Assembly (NCBI GenBank): GCA_050248795.1 | Contig: JBFWRS010000031.1 | Location: forward strand, 1-45,620 | Reading direction: 5' to 3' | From: CAZTDU01 sp050248795 | GTDB lineage: Bacteria; Pseudomonadota; Gammaproteobacteria; Burkholderiales; SG8-39 | DNA length: 45,620 nucleotides | Made by a program: the position numbers and the translations under genes | Shown here: positions 9,070-17,545 of the stretch, piece by piece | Layout of the letters: each line of letters starts with the position of its first letter | Position numbering within the stretch: the stretch's first letter is position 1 | The notes under the pieces: generated by a model | What the model saw: only the letters and a program-made list of their open reading frames with translations | Told to the model about the DNA's origin: nothing | Databases searched by the model: none

Positions 9070-11708
9070 CAGTGAATCTGCGGCGGCGCCGACGGCTCGG
9101 GCAGCGGCTCTCCACCGTCGTTGCCATTGCCGTTCCCGTTGCCATGGCCGTTGCCGCCTTCGCCTTCCTCGATACGCTCGAGCCCGGCCAGCTTTTCGCC
9201 TTCGCCCAGTGCGATCAGCGTCACGCCCTGCGTGGAGCGGCCCATCTCGCGGATCTGCGCAACCTTGGTGCGGATGAGCACGCCGCGGGTGGAGATCAGC
9301 ATGACTTCGTCGCTGTCGTCCACCAGCACCGCGCCGACGAGGCTGCCGTTGCGTTCGGAGGCCTGGATGGCGATCATTCCCAGCCCGCCGCGGCCATGCC
9401 TGGTGTACTCGGCGATCGCGGTACGCTTGCCGTAGCCGTTCTCAGTCGCCGTGAGCACGGTCTTCGATTCGTCCCGCGCCACCAGCATCGAGACGACGCG
9501 ATGCTCGCCTCCTTCCGGCAGCCGCATGCCGCGCACCCCGGTGGCCTGCCGACCCATCGCGCGCACGTCTTCCTCGTGGAAGCGGATCGCCTTGCCTTCC
9601 GAAGAAAACAGCATCACGTCGTAGCTGCCGTCGGTCAGGCCGACGCCGATCAGGTAGTCGCCCTCGTCAAGCCCCACGGCGATGATCCCCGACGGCCGCG
9701 GCCGGGAGAACTCCGCGAGCGGCGTCTTCTTCACCGTCCCCTGCGCGGTTGCCATGAAGACGAAATGGTTCTCGTCGAACTCCTTTACCGGCACCACCGC
9801 AGTGATCTTCTCGCCGTCCTCGATCGGGAACATGTTGACGATCGGCTTGCCGCGGCTGTTGCTCGAACCCTGCGGCACTTCGAAGACCCGCAGCCAGTAC
9901 AGCCGGCCGCGGTTGGAGAAGCACAGCAGGTGGTCGTGCGAGTGCGCGACGAACAGCCGGTCGATGAAGTCGTCTTCCTTGGTCGCCGCCGCCTGCCTGC
10001 CGCGACCGCCGCGGCGCTGCGCGCGGTAGTCGGCGAGCGGCTGCGCCTTGACGTAGCCGCCGTGCGAGAACGTGACCACCATGTCCTGCGGGGCAATCAG
10101 GTCTTCCATCGAGATGTCTTCGGCGACGGTGACGATCTCGCTGCGCCGCCCGTCGCCGAACTCCGCCTTTATCGCGGCGAGTTCCTCGCCGATGATCGCG
10201 GTGATCCTGGCCGGCTTTGCAAGGATGTCCAGCAGGTCGGCGATCGCCGCGATGATGTCCCGGTACTCAGCCCGGATCTTGTCCTGCTCGAGCCCGGTGA
10301 GGCGGCGCAGCTGCAGGTCGATGATCGCCTGCGCCTGCTCGTCCGAGAGCCGGTAGCCGTCGTCCTTCATGCCGTACTCGGCAGCAAGGCCCGCCGGCCG
10401 GAACTGCAGGGGATCGATGCCCTCGGCGGTGCGCGCCAGCAGCTCGCGCACCAGCGTCGAGGGCCACGCCCGCGCCATCAGCGCGGCCTTCGCCGCGGCC
10501 GGGTTCGGCGCCTTCTTGACCAGCTCGATGACTTCGTCGACATTCGACAGCGCGACCGCCAGGCCTTCCAGCAGGTGACCCCGCTCGCGCGCCTTGCGCA
10601 GGTCGAACACGGTGCGCCGCGTCACCACTTCGCGGCGGTGGGAGATGAACGACTCGATGAGTTCCTTCAGCGACAGCAGCCTGGGCTGACCGTCGACGAG
10701 CGCGACCATGTTCATGCCGAAGCTGTCCTGCAACTGCGTCTGCTTGTACAGGTTGTTCAGTACCACCTCGGGCAGCTCGCCGCGCTTGAGTTCGATGACG
10801 ACGCGCATGCCGGACTTGTCGGACTCGTCGCGAATGTCGGAGATGCCGTCGATCTTCTTCTCGTTAACGAGTTCCGCGATGCGCTCGAGCAGGGCCTTCT
10901 TGTTCACCTGGTAGGGCAGCTCGTCGACGATGATCGACTGCCGGTTGCCCTTTTCCATGTCCTCGAAGTGGGTGCGCGCGCGCATCACCACGCGGCCGCG
11001 GCCGGTGCGGTATCCCTCGTGAACCCCCGAAACGCCGTAGATGATGGCCGCGGTCGGGAAGTCCGGCGCGGGCACCAGCCGCATCAGCTCCTCGATCGGG
11101 CAGTCCGGGTTGGCGAGCGAATGCAGGCAGGCGTCGATGACCTCGCCGAGGTTGTGCGGCGGCACGTTGGTCGCCATGCCCACGGCGATGCCCGACGAGC
11201 CGTTCACCAGCAGGTTCGGGATCCTCGAGGGCAGCACCAGCGGCTCCAGTTCCTTGCCGTCGTAGTTCGGCCCGAAGTCGACCGTTTCCTTGTCGATGTC
11301 GGCAAGCAGTTCGCCGGCGACCTTGGCGAGCCTGCACTCGGTGTAGCGCATCGCCGCGGCGTTGTCGCCGTCGATCGAGCCGAAGTTGCCCTGGCCGTCG
11401 ATCAGCATGTAGCGCAGCGAGAAGTCCTGCGCCATCCGGACCAGCGTGTCGTAGATCGCCGAGTCGCCGTGCGGATGGAACTTTCCCATCACCTCGCCAA
11501 CCACGCGCGCGCACTTCACGTAGGGTCGGTTCCAGACGTTGTTCGACTCGTGCATCGCATACAGTACGCGCCGGTGCACGGGCTTGAGCCCATCCCTCAC
11601 ATCCGGCAGCGCGCGGCCCACGATGACGCTCATCGCGTAGTCGAGATACGATCGCCGCATCTCCTCTTCGAGGGAGATTGGCAGGGTTTCTTTTGCGAAA
11701 GGTTCCAT
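9069..11708 (-). CDS. gyrA: DNA gyrase subunit A
   Basis: Breaks and rejoins DNA in the gyrase heterotetramer. The 879-residue product has the active-site tyrosine Y122 in AAMRYTE, and a quinolone-determining region reading HPHGDSAIYDT with S83 and D87 (E. coli numbering), the sensitive form. The GyrA box QRRGGRG at the start of the C-terminal beta-pinwheel is present, which distinguishes it from ParC. The last 33 residues (847-879) are an acidic, Gly/Asn/His-rich tail with a GNGNGNGN run. First gene of the minus-strand housekeeping operon, divergent from the amidohydrolase gene at 11835. Confidence 0.98.
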   Translation of the reverse strand: MEPFAKETLPISLEEEMRRSYLDYAMSVIVGRALPDVRDGLKPVHRRVLYAMHESNNVWNRPYVKCARVVGEVMGKFHPHGDSAIYDTLVRMAQDFSLRYMLIDGQGNFGSIDGDNAAAMRYTECRLAKVAGELLADIDKETVDFGPNYDGKELEPLVLPSRIPNLLVNGSSGIAVGMATNVPPHNLGEVIDACLHSLANPDCPIEELMRLVPAPDFPTAAIIYGVSGVHEGYRTGRGRVVMRARTHFEDMEKGNRQSIIVDELPYQVNKKALLERIAELVNEKKIDGISDIRDESDKSGMRVVIELKRGELPEVVLNNLYKQTQLQDSFGMNMVALVDGQPRLLSLKELIESFISHRREVVTRRTVFDLRKARERGHLLEGLAVALSNVDEVIELVKKAPNPAAAKAALMARAWPSTLVRELLARTAEGIDPLQFRPAGLAAEYGMKDDGYRLSDEQAQAIIDLQLRRLTGLEQDKIRAEYRDIIAAIADLLDILAKPARITAIIGEELAAIKAEFGDGRRSEIVTVAEDISMEDLIAPQDMVVTFSHGGYVKAQPLADYRAQRRGGRGRQAAATKEDDFIDRLFVAHSHDHLLCFSNRGRLYWLRVFEVPQGSSNSRGKPIVNMFPIEDGEKITAVVPVKEFDENHFVFMATAQGTVKKTPLAEFSRPRPSGIIAVGLDEGDYLIGVGLTDGSYDVMLFSSEGKAIRFHEEDVRAMGRQATGVRGMRLPEGGEHRVVSMLVARDESKTVLTATENGYGKRTAIAEYTRHGRGGLGMIAIQASERNGSLVGAVLVDDSDEVMLISTRGVLIRTKVAQIREMGRSTQGVTLIALGEGEKLAGLERIEEGEGGNGHGNGNGNGNDGGEPLPEPSAPPQIH

Positions 11709-11782
11709 TCCGGCTCTTGTTGTCGGCCTGGCTGGTCAGGCACGCGGCGGCGGGTGCAAAAAGCACCCGTTCGAAGCACGAA

Positions 11783-11788
11783 ATTTTA
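11783..11788 (-). promoter_or_regulatory. possible -10 element for gyrA
   Basis: The minus strand reads TAAAAT here, about 75 bases upstream of the gyrA ATG. No convincing -35 was found. Between this element and gyrA lies a perfect 7-bp hairpin, CGGGTGC/GCACCCG with an AAAAA loop (11751-11769), which would fall in the 5' leader. Confidence 0.35.
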
Positions 11789-11834
11789 ACACGCGGACAC
11801 TGCCCGCCCTGGTTCCTGTAACCTTTGTTTTTCC

Positions 11835-13157
11835 ATGACAGAACCGATGCTTGTCAGCGCCCGCTGGGTGGTGCCCGTCGAGCCTTCCGGCGTCGTGCTG
11901 GAGGCGCACGCGGTAGCGATCCGGGGTGGCAGGATCGAGTCGGTCCTGCCGATCGCGCAGGCGACGCGCCGCTATGCGGGCGCGCAGGTGATCGAGCTGC
12001 CGGAGCACGTCCTGATACCGGGGCTGGTGAACGCGCATACGCACGCATCGATGTCGCTGATGCGCGGCCTCGCGGACGACCTGCCCCTGATGCGCTGGCT
12101 CGAGGACCATATCTGGCCCGCGGAGGCGCGGCACGTCTCGGCGCGGTTCGTCAAGGACGGCACGCTGCTCGCCTGCGCGGAGATGCTGCGCGGCGGAATC
12201 ACCTGCATGAACGACATGTATTTCTTCCCCGAGGCTGCGGCTGAAGCCGTACTCGAGGCGGGCATGCGCGCGGCGATCGGCATGATCGTCATCGAGTTCC
12301 CGTCTGCTTACGCATCGGATCCGGACGATTACCTCGCCAAGGGACTGTCGCTGCGCGACCGTCACCGCGACCATCCCCTGCTCTCCTTCTGCCTCGCGCC
12401 GCACGCGCCCTATACCGTGTCGGACGCCAGCCTGCGCAAAGTCGCGACGCTTGCGGGCGAACTCGATTGCCCGGTGCATATCCACCTGCACGAAACGCAT
12501 GAGGAGATCGAGCGTTCCGTCTCGGAACACGGTATGCGGCCGCTGGAGCGGCTGCAGCGGCTCGGCCTGGTCGGCCCGAACCTGATCGCCGTCCACGCGG
12601 TGCACCTGTCCGCCGCGGAAATCGCGATGCTGGGGCGGCACCGCGCATCGATCGCGCACTGCCCCTCGTCGAACCTCAAGCTGGCAAGCGGATTCTCGCC
12701 CGTGGCGGCGCTTGTCGCCGCCGGCGCCAACCTCGCCATCGGCACAGACGGGGCCGCCAGCAACAACCGCTTGGACATGCTCCAGGAGATGCGCACCGCG
12801 GCCCTGCTGGCCAAGGCGGTGGCAGGCGACGCTGCGGCCCTGCCGGCACATGCCGCGCTACGGGCGGCGACCCTGGGCGGCGCCACGGCGCTGGGAATCG
12901 ACGGCACTGTCGGCTCGATCGTCGTCGGCAAGGCGGCCGATCTGACCGCCGTACGACTGGATGCGCCGGAGCTCGCGCCGGTATACGATCCAGTGTCCCA
13001 GCTTGTCTATGCAGCGGGGCGCGAACACGTCACCCACGTCTGGGTGGAAGGCAGGCTTGCGGTTGCTGATGCGAAACTGCAACAATCCACCCTTTCGGGC
13101 TTGGACTCGCGTTGGAAGTTGTGGCAGAATAGCCTCAAGATGCGCGCGGGTGATTGA
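11835..13157 (+). CDS. mtaD: TRZ/ATZ-family amidohydrolase, probable 5-methylthioadenosine/S-adenosylhomocysteine deaminase
   Basis: Metal-dependent deaminase of the amidohydrolase superfamily. The 440-residue product has the N-terminal metal motif NAHTHAS (H68, H70), then HIHLHETHEE in mid-protein, and the catalytic Asp in IGTDGAASNNRLD. The domain order (small beta-sandwich, TIM barrel, return to the beta-sandwich at the C-terminus) fits MtaD/SsnA-type deaminases of ~440 residues. Its place between gyrA and ubiG is common in beta- and gammaproteobacteria. The substrate is assigned by family similarity; guanine or other purine deaminase activity cannot be excluded. Confidence 0.85.
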   Translation: MTEPMLVSARWVVPVEPSGVVLEAHAVAIRGGRIESVLPIAQATRRYAGAQVIELPEHVLIPGLVNAHTHASMSLMRGLADDLPLMRWLEDHIWPAEARHVSARFVKDGTLLACAEMLRGGITCMNDMYFFPEAAAEAVLEAGMRAAIGMIVIEFPSAYASDPDDYLAKGLSLRDRHRDHPLLSFCLAPHAPYTVSDASLRKVATLAGELDCPVHIHLHETHEEIERSVSEHGMRPLERLQRLGLVGPNLIAVHAVHLSAAEIAMLGRHRASIAHCPSSNLKLASGFSPVAALVAAGANLAIGTDGAASNNRLDMLQEMRTAALLAKAVAGDAAALPAHAALRAATLGGATALGIDGTVGSIVVGKAADLTAVRLDAPELAPVYDPVSQLVYAAGREHVTHVWVEGRLAVADAKLQQSTLSGLDSRWKLWQNSLKMRAGD

Positions 13158-13224
13158 ACTCGTTGAATTGCATAGGGTTTCTGGACGAACTTTCGTAAAG
13201 AACAACGATCAGAGAGGGGATAGC

Positions 13225-13872
13225 ATGAGCAAGAAACTTTGGATGCCGCTTTTGGTTGCCGCGGGAGTCGGCCTTTCTGCTGCCTCGCTCAACGTCGCAG
13301 CCCAGTCGAAGCAGGGCTACTGGACTGAGCCTGCGGGTGGCAATCTGGTTTGGAAGAATGCCTCGGGCCAGTGCTGGCGCGCAGGTTACTGGACGCCTGC
13401 GATGGCGATAGCCGAGTGCGATCCCGATCTGGTGCCGAAGCCCGCGCCCAAGCCGGCGATGAAGCCGAGGCCGGCGAAGCCGAAGCCCGCGCCCAAGCCG
13501 AAGCCCAAGCCCGTTGCCGAAAAAGTGACGCTGGCCGCCGACGTGCTGTTCGACTTCGACAAGGCCGTGCTCAAGCCCGCAGGCAAGTCCAAGCTCGACG
13601 ACCTGGCCAGCAAGGTCAAGGCGATCAACCTCGAAGTGGTGATTGCGATCGGCCACACCGACTCGATCGGCAGCGACGCCTACAACCAGAAGCTGTCCGT
13701 GCGCCGCGCCGAAGCGGTCAAGGCGTACATGGTGTCCAAAGGCGTGGAGCCGAACCGGATCTACACCGAGGGCAAGGGCGAGAAGCAGCCTGTCGCCAGC
13801 AACAAGACCAAGGAAGGCCGGCAGAAGAACCGCCGTGTGGAGATCGAAGTCATCGGTACGAAGAAGCGGTAA
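13225..13872 (+). CDS. OmpA-family peptidoglycan-associated protein
   Basis: Envelope protein of 215 residues. An N-terminal signal peptide (MSKKLWMPLLVAAGVGLSAA, cleavage near residue 26) is followed by a short domain with WTEPAGGNLVWKNASGQCWRAGYW. Next comes a Lys/Pro-rich linker of PKPAPKP-type repeats (residues ~70-97), then a C-terminal OmpA domain (~105-210). The OmpA domain shows LFDFDKAVLKPAG, the peptidoglycan-binding GHTDSIGSDAYNQKLSVRRA and NRRVEIEV. No transmembrane barrel is present and there is no lipobox, so it is probably periplasmic, tethered to peptidoglycan. The ATG at 13225 follows GAGAGGGGA. A strong terminator follows the stop. Confidence 0.93.
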   Translation: MSKKLWMPLLVAAGVGLSAASLNVAAQSKQGYWTEPAGGNLVWKNASGQCWRAGYWTPAMAIAECDPDLVPKPAPKPAMKPRPAKPKPAPKPKPKPVAEKVTLAADVLFDFDKAVLKPAGKSKLDDLASKVKAINLEVVIAIGHTDSIGSDAYNQKLSVRRAEAVKAYMVSKGVEPNRIYTEGKGEKQPVASNKTKEGRQKNRRVEIEVIGTKKR

Positions 13873-13890
13873 GCTCCACCCTTCGCAAGA

Positions 13891-13918
13891 AAGCCCTGCT
13901 TCGGCAGGGCTTTTTTTT
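13891..13918 (+). terminator. intrinsic terminator after the OmpA-family gene
   Basis: Perfect 9-bp stem AAGCCCTGC / GCAGGGCTT with a TTCG tetraloop, followed by an eight-base T run. It starts 18 bases after the stop codon. The ubiG start lies only about 28 bases past the T run, so ubiG depends on read-through or on a promoter inside this short stretch. Confidence 0.93.
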
Positions 13919-13945
13919 CGCCTGTTTTCTTGTATGGTCGACGCG

Positions 13946-14644
13946 ATGACGAACGCTGATCCGGTCGAGCTGGAGAAGTTCAGCCGCCTGGCACACCGCT
14001 GGTGGGATCCGCAGGGCGACTTCAGGCCGCTGCACGAGATCAATCCGCTGCGGCTGGGGTGGATCGCCGCCCGCGCCCCGTTTGCCGGTGCCGAAGTGCT
14101 GGACGTTGGTTGTGGCGGCGGCATTCTGTCGGAGGCCATGGCGCGAGCAGGTGCCCGCGTCACCGGCATCGATCTTTCCGCCAAGGCGCTGCGCGTGGCG
14201 GAACTCCACCTGCTCGAGAGCCGGCTGGATGTCAGCTACCGCAGCGTGTCGGCGGAAGTCCTCGCTCACGAGCGTCCAGCCTCGTTCGACACGGTAACCT
14301 GCATGGAACTGCTCGAGCACGTGCCCGACCCTGCCGGCATGGTGGCGGCGTGCGCGAAGCTCGTGCGTCCGGGCGGGCAGGTGTTCTTCTCCACCATCAA
14401 CCGCAATCCGAAGGCCTACCTCTTCGCCGTCATCGGCGCCGAGTATGTGCTCAAGCTGCTTCCCCGCGGCACGCACGACTACCAGCGCTTCATCAAGCCT
14501 TCGGAACTTGCCCGCTGGTGCCGCGCTGCCGGTCTGCGCATGGCGCAGATGACGGGCATGACGTACAACCCGCTTACCCGCGTCTATGCGCTCGGGGCGG
14601 ATTGCAGCGTGAACTACATCCAGCACTTTACGAAGGACGCCTGA
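13946..14644 (+). CDS. ubiG: 3-demethylubiquinol / 2-polyprenyl-6-hydroxyphenol O-methyltransferase
   Basis: SAM-dependent methyltransferase for both O-methylations of ubiquinone synthesis. From the ATG at 13946 the 232-residue product starts MTNADPVELEKFSRLAHRWW and has the SAM-binding VLDVGCGGGILSE, then IDLS and CMELLEHVPDP. The segment TINRNPKAYLFAVIGAEYVL is typical of UbiG. An upstream in-frame ATG at 13934 would add four residues; neither start has an obvious ribosome binding site. The gene sits just past a terminator and is followed two bases later by the phosphatase gene. Confidence 0.95.
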   Translation: MTNADPVELEKFSRLAHRWWDPQGDFRPLHEINPLRLGWIAARAPFAGAEVLDVGCGGGILSEAMARAGARVTGIDLSAKALRVAELHLLESRLDVSYRSVSAEVLAHERPASFDTVTCMELLEHVPDPAGMVAACAKLVRPGGQVFFSTINRNPKAYLFAVIGAEYVLKLLPRGTHDYQRFIKPSELARWCRAAGLRMAQMTGMTYNPLTRVYALGADCSVNYIQHFTKDA

Positions 14645-14646
14645 GC

Positions 14647-15294
14647 ATGCCGCGCGCAGTGCTGTTCGACTTCGACGGTACGCTCGCGGATACCGCACCG
14701 GACCTTTGCGGCGCGCTGAATCGCCTGCGCACCGACCGCGGCCTGCCCGAACTGCCGGTGGAAACGGTACGCCCGTTCGCCTCCAGCGGCGCCCGCGGCC
14801 TGCTCGACGTCGGCTTCGGCGTAAAGCCGGATCACGCCGGATACGAGGCCATGCGGCTTGCCTTCCTGGCGCACTACGAGGCGCGCATCTGCAATCACAC
14901 GCGGCTCTTTCCGGGTACCGCAGAACTGCTCGCCGAAATCGCGTCGCGCCGCATGGCGTGGGGAATCGTCACCAACAAGTCCACGCGGCTGACGTCGCTG
15001 ATCCTCGAGCTGTTGCCGCTGTCGCCGCCACCGTCGTGCGTCGTGTGCGGCGATACCACGCCGCACCTGAAGCCGCACCCTGCGCCGCTGCTGCGTGCGG
15101 CACAGGACCTGAATCTCCCGCCTGCCGACTGCATCTACCTGGGCGACGACCGGCGCGACATCGAGTCTGCCAGGGCCGCCGGCATGCCCTCGGTAGCAGT
15201 CGAATACGGCTATCACGGCAACGGCGGCGGCCCGCACGCCTGGGGTGCCGATCACGTCATCTCACGCCCGTTGGACTTGATCCGGCTGCTGTGA
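14647..15294 (+). CDS. gph: HAD-family phosphatase (phosphoglycolate phosphatase or MupP-like)
   Basis: HAD hydrolase of 215 residues. Motif I is FDFDGTLAD with nucleophile D8 and acid/base D10, motif II is VTNK, and motif IV is YLGDDRRDIESARAAG. The cap domain after motif I fits the Gph/MupP subfamily. In Pseudomonas the phosphatase next to ubiG is MupP, which dephosphorylates MurNAc 6-phosphate in cell-wall recycling, so that role is a real alternative to phosphoglycolate. The ATG lies two bases after the ubiG stop. Confidence 0.85.
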   Translation: MPRAVLFDFDGTLADTAPDLCGALNRLRTDRGLPELPVETVRPFASSGARGLLDVGFGVKPDHAGYEAMRLAFLAHYEARICNHTRLFPGTAELLAEIASRRMAWGIVTNKSTRLTSLILELLPLSPPPSCVVCGDTTPHLKPHPAPLLRAAQDLNLPPADCIYLGDDRRDIESARAAGMPSVAVEYGYHGNGGGPHAWGADHVISRPLDLIRLL

Positions 15295-15306
15295 GTCCCC
15301 ATATGG

Positions 15307-15312
15307 GATAAT
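15307..15312 (+). promoter_or_regulatory. probable -10 element for ssrA
   Basis: GATAAT lies 20 bases upstream of the mature tmRNA 5' end, leaving room for a short 5' extension removed by RNase P. The -35 region, which overlaps the end of the phosphatase gene, shows no clear match. Confidence 0.45.
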
Positions 15313-15331
15313 GCAGTCGCACGCGAAACAC

Positions 15332-15698
<367 letters not shown>

Positions 15699-15712
15699 AC
15701 ACGCCATCTGAC

Positions 15713-16630
15713 GTGACCTCACATCACGCGGGCGCACACGCCCACGACCACGCTGCTTCGCGCTTCGGCCGCGCTTTCGCCATTGGCATCGCGCTGAACG
15801 TCGCCTTCGTCGCAATCGAGGCGTACTACGGCTGGAAGATCGGCTCGCTGGTGCTGCTTGCCGACGCCGCCCACAACCTCAGCGACGTCGGCGGCCTGCT
15901 GCTGGCATGGGCCGGGCTTGCCGCCACCCGGCTGCGCCCGGACGAGCGCCACACCTACGGCTGGCGGCGCGCGTCGATCATGGCGAGCTTCGCCAACGCG
16001 GTGATCCTGCTGATCGCCATGGGATCGCTCGCCTGGGAGGCCTTGCAGCGCCTGCAGGCGCCATCGGCGATCGAGGGTGGCACCGTGATGGTGGTGGCCG
16101 GGATCGGCATGCTGATCAACGCCGCGACTGCCGCACTGTTCATGTCGGGTAGCGGGAGGGACCTGAACATACGCGGCGCGTTCCTGCACATGGCGGCAGA
16201 CGCGCTGGTATCGGCAGGCGTGGTGCTGGCGGGTGCGTTGTACCTGTGGCAGGGCTGGGACTGGATCGACCCCGCAGTGAGCCTCGTGATCGCCGGCGTC
16301 ATTGTCGTCGGCACCTGGTCGCTGTTTCGCCGCTCGCTGCACCTGCTGTTCGACGGCGTGCCGGATGGCATCGACCTCGGCGACGTCCGCCGCTGTCTCC
16401 GGGCCCTGCCCGGCGTGATCGACGTTCACCACCTCCACGTGTGGGCGATGGCCACCTCGGAAACCGCGCTTACCGCCCATCTCGTCGTGCCGGACGGTCA
16501 CCCGGATGCCGACGCGCTGCTGCGCGCTGCGTCCACCGCGCTGCACGAGCAATTCGGGATCCTGCATCCGACGCTGCAGGTCGAATCCGCGAGTCACGCC
16601 GGTACCTGCTCGTCCGCAAGCTGCGCCTGA
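15713..16630 (+). CDS. cation diffusion facilitator (CDF) transporter, zinc type
   Basis: Inner-membrane proton/metal antiporter exporting Zn2+ and probably related ions. The 305-residue product has a His-rich N-terminus (TSHHAGAHAHDH) and six predicted membrane helices. The metal site is HNLSD in helix 2 and HMAAD in helix 5, the HxxxD pair typical of Zn-CDFs. A cytoplasmic dimerisation domain (GVIDVHHLHVWAMATSETAL) follows, ending in a Cys-bearing CSSASCA tail. The GTG at 15713 is the only sensible start that keeps the His-rich leader. It lies 14 bases after the tmRNA 3' end, so the message must arise from a shared transcript or from a promoter inside ssrA. Confidence 0.9.
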   Translation: MTSHHAGAHAHDHAASRFGRAFAIGIALNVAFVAIEAYYGWKIGSLVLLADAAHNLSDVGGLLLAWAGLAATRLRPDERHTYGWRRASIMASFANAVILLIAMGSLAWEALQRLQAPSAIEGGTVMVVAGIGMLINAATAALFMSGSGRDLNIRGAFLHMAADALVSAGVVLAGALYLWQGWDWIDPAVSLVIAGVIVVGTWSLFRRSLHLLFDGVPDGIDLGDVRRCLRALPGVIDVHHLHVWAMATSETALTAHLVVPDGHPDADALLRAASTALHEQFGILHPTLQVESASHAGTCSSASCA

Positions 16631-16668
16631 GCCTTCGACGGGCCGGCAGGCGAAACGGCCGCCCCATT

Positions 16669-16692
16669 ATTTCAATACTTCTTGTATTATTG
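16669..16692 (+). promoter_or_regulatory. probable ArsR operator upstream of arsR
   Basis: The AT-rich stretch contains a perfect inverted repeat AATAC-TTCTT-GTATT (16674-16688), ending nine bases before the arsR ATG. It stands out from the GC-rich surroundings and is placed where an autoregulating ArsR repressor would block transcription. Confidence 0.6.
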
Positions 16693-16696
16693 ATTT

Positions 16697-17065
16697 ATGG
16701 AAAAGCATGTTGCGCTTGCGGTCTTCGAGTCCCTTTCGTCGGGTGTGCGCCTGGACGTGTATCGGCTGCTCGTCGAACATGCGCCGGCAGGCCTGGTTGC
16801 CGGGGAGATCGCGACGGCGCTGGACGTGCCGCCTACCAACCTGTCGTTTCACCTCAAGGCGCTGCTGCAGGCGGGCCTGGCGAGCGTCGAGCAGGAGGGC
16901 CGCTTCCAGCGCTACCGCGCCAACCTGCCACTGATGCAGGAGCTGATCGCGTACCTGACCGCCGAGTGCTGCTCAGGCCGGCCGGAACTCTGCGCGGCAA
17001 GCCCTGTGCCCAGGCGCCCCAGGTCCACGGCGGCTTCTCCGGCCACGGCGCGGGCAAGGCGCTGA
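16697..17065 (+). CDS. arsR: ArsR-family arsenite-responsive repressor
   Basis: Winged-helix repressor of 122 residues with the recognition region VPPTNLSFHLKALLQAGLASVEQEGRFQRYRA in mid-protein. The metalloid-binding cysteines are at the C-terminal side, TAECCSGRPELC (C91, C92, C99), rather than in the DNA-binding helix as in the classic plasmid ArsR. This resembles the C-terminal site of the Acidithiobacillus ferrooxidans protein. An Ala/Arg-rich tail of about 20 residues follows. It heads an arsR-arsC-acr3 operon, with three bases between its stop and arsC. Confidence 0.93.
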   Translation: MEKHVALAVFESLSSGVRLDVYRLLVEHAPAGLVAGEIATALDVPPTNLSFHLKALLQAGLASVEQEGRFQRYRANLPLMQELIAYLTAECCSGRPELCAASPVPRRPRSTAASPATARARR

Positions 17066-17068
17066 GCG

Positions 17069-17545
17069 ATGAACGTCCTCTTCCTCTGCACCGGCAATTC
17101 CTGCCGCTCGATCCTGGCCGAGGCCACGTTCAATCACCTCGCGCCGGCCGGATGGAAGGCGATGAGCGCCGGCAGCCAGCCCACCGGGCAGGTGCATCCG
17201 CGCTCGCTTGCGCTGCTGGCGCGCGAAGGCATCGCGACCGACGGCTGCCACAGCAAGTCGTGGGACGCGCTGCCGCTGACACCGGACATCGTCGTCACCG
17301 TCTGTTCGAACGCCGCGGGCGAGACCTGCCCCGCCTACCTTGGCAAGGTCCTGCGCACGCACTGGGGCGTGGATGACCCGGCGCACGTGACCGGTACGGA
17401 TGCGCAGATAGAAGCCGCATTCCGCGACGCCTACACTATCCTGCGCACCCGCATCGAGGCGTTCCTCGCGCTGCCGCTGGCGGAACTGGCGAGCCAGCCT
17501 GATCGGCTGAAGGCCGAGCTCGATCGCATCGGCACGCTGGCGTGA
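17069..17545 (+). CDS. arsC: arsenate reductase, low-molecular-weight phosphatase type
   Basis: Reduces arsenate to arsenite. The 158-residue product has the phosphatase loop CTGNSCR (C7-X5-R13) at the N-terminus and a pair of later cysteines, C79 and C87. These match the three-cysteine relay of thioredoxin-coupled ArsC. It lacks the features of the glutaredoxin-linked E. coli-type enzyme. The stop overlaps the acr3 start as GTGA. Confidence 0.92.
   Translation: MNVLFLCTGNSCRSILAEATFNHLAPAGWKAMSAGSQPTGQVHPRSLALLAREGIATDGCHSKSWDALPLTPDIVVTVCSNAAGETCPAYLGKVLRTHWGVDDPAHVTGTDAQIEAAFRDAYTILRTRIEAFLALPLAELASQPDRLKAELDRIGTLA

Noticed and set aside
11430..11480. Quinolone-resistance changes in GyrA
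   Set aside because: S83 and D87 are the unmodified residues, so no target-site resistance is indicated.
9072..11789. 905-codon plus-strand open frame opposite gyrA
   Set aside because: Antisense shadow of a conserved high-GC gene: Arg/His/Asp/Val-rich composition, no recognisable domain, and the opposite strand encodes an intact GyrA.
16631..16668. GC-rich inverted segments after the CDF gene as a terminator
   Set aside because: Pairing between the GGCC/CGGCC runs is imperfect and no T run follows; the AT-rich part is better explained as the ars operator/promoter.
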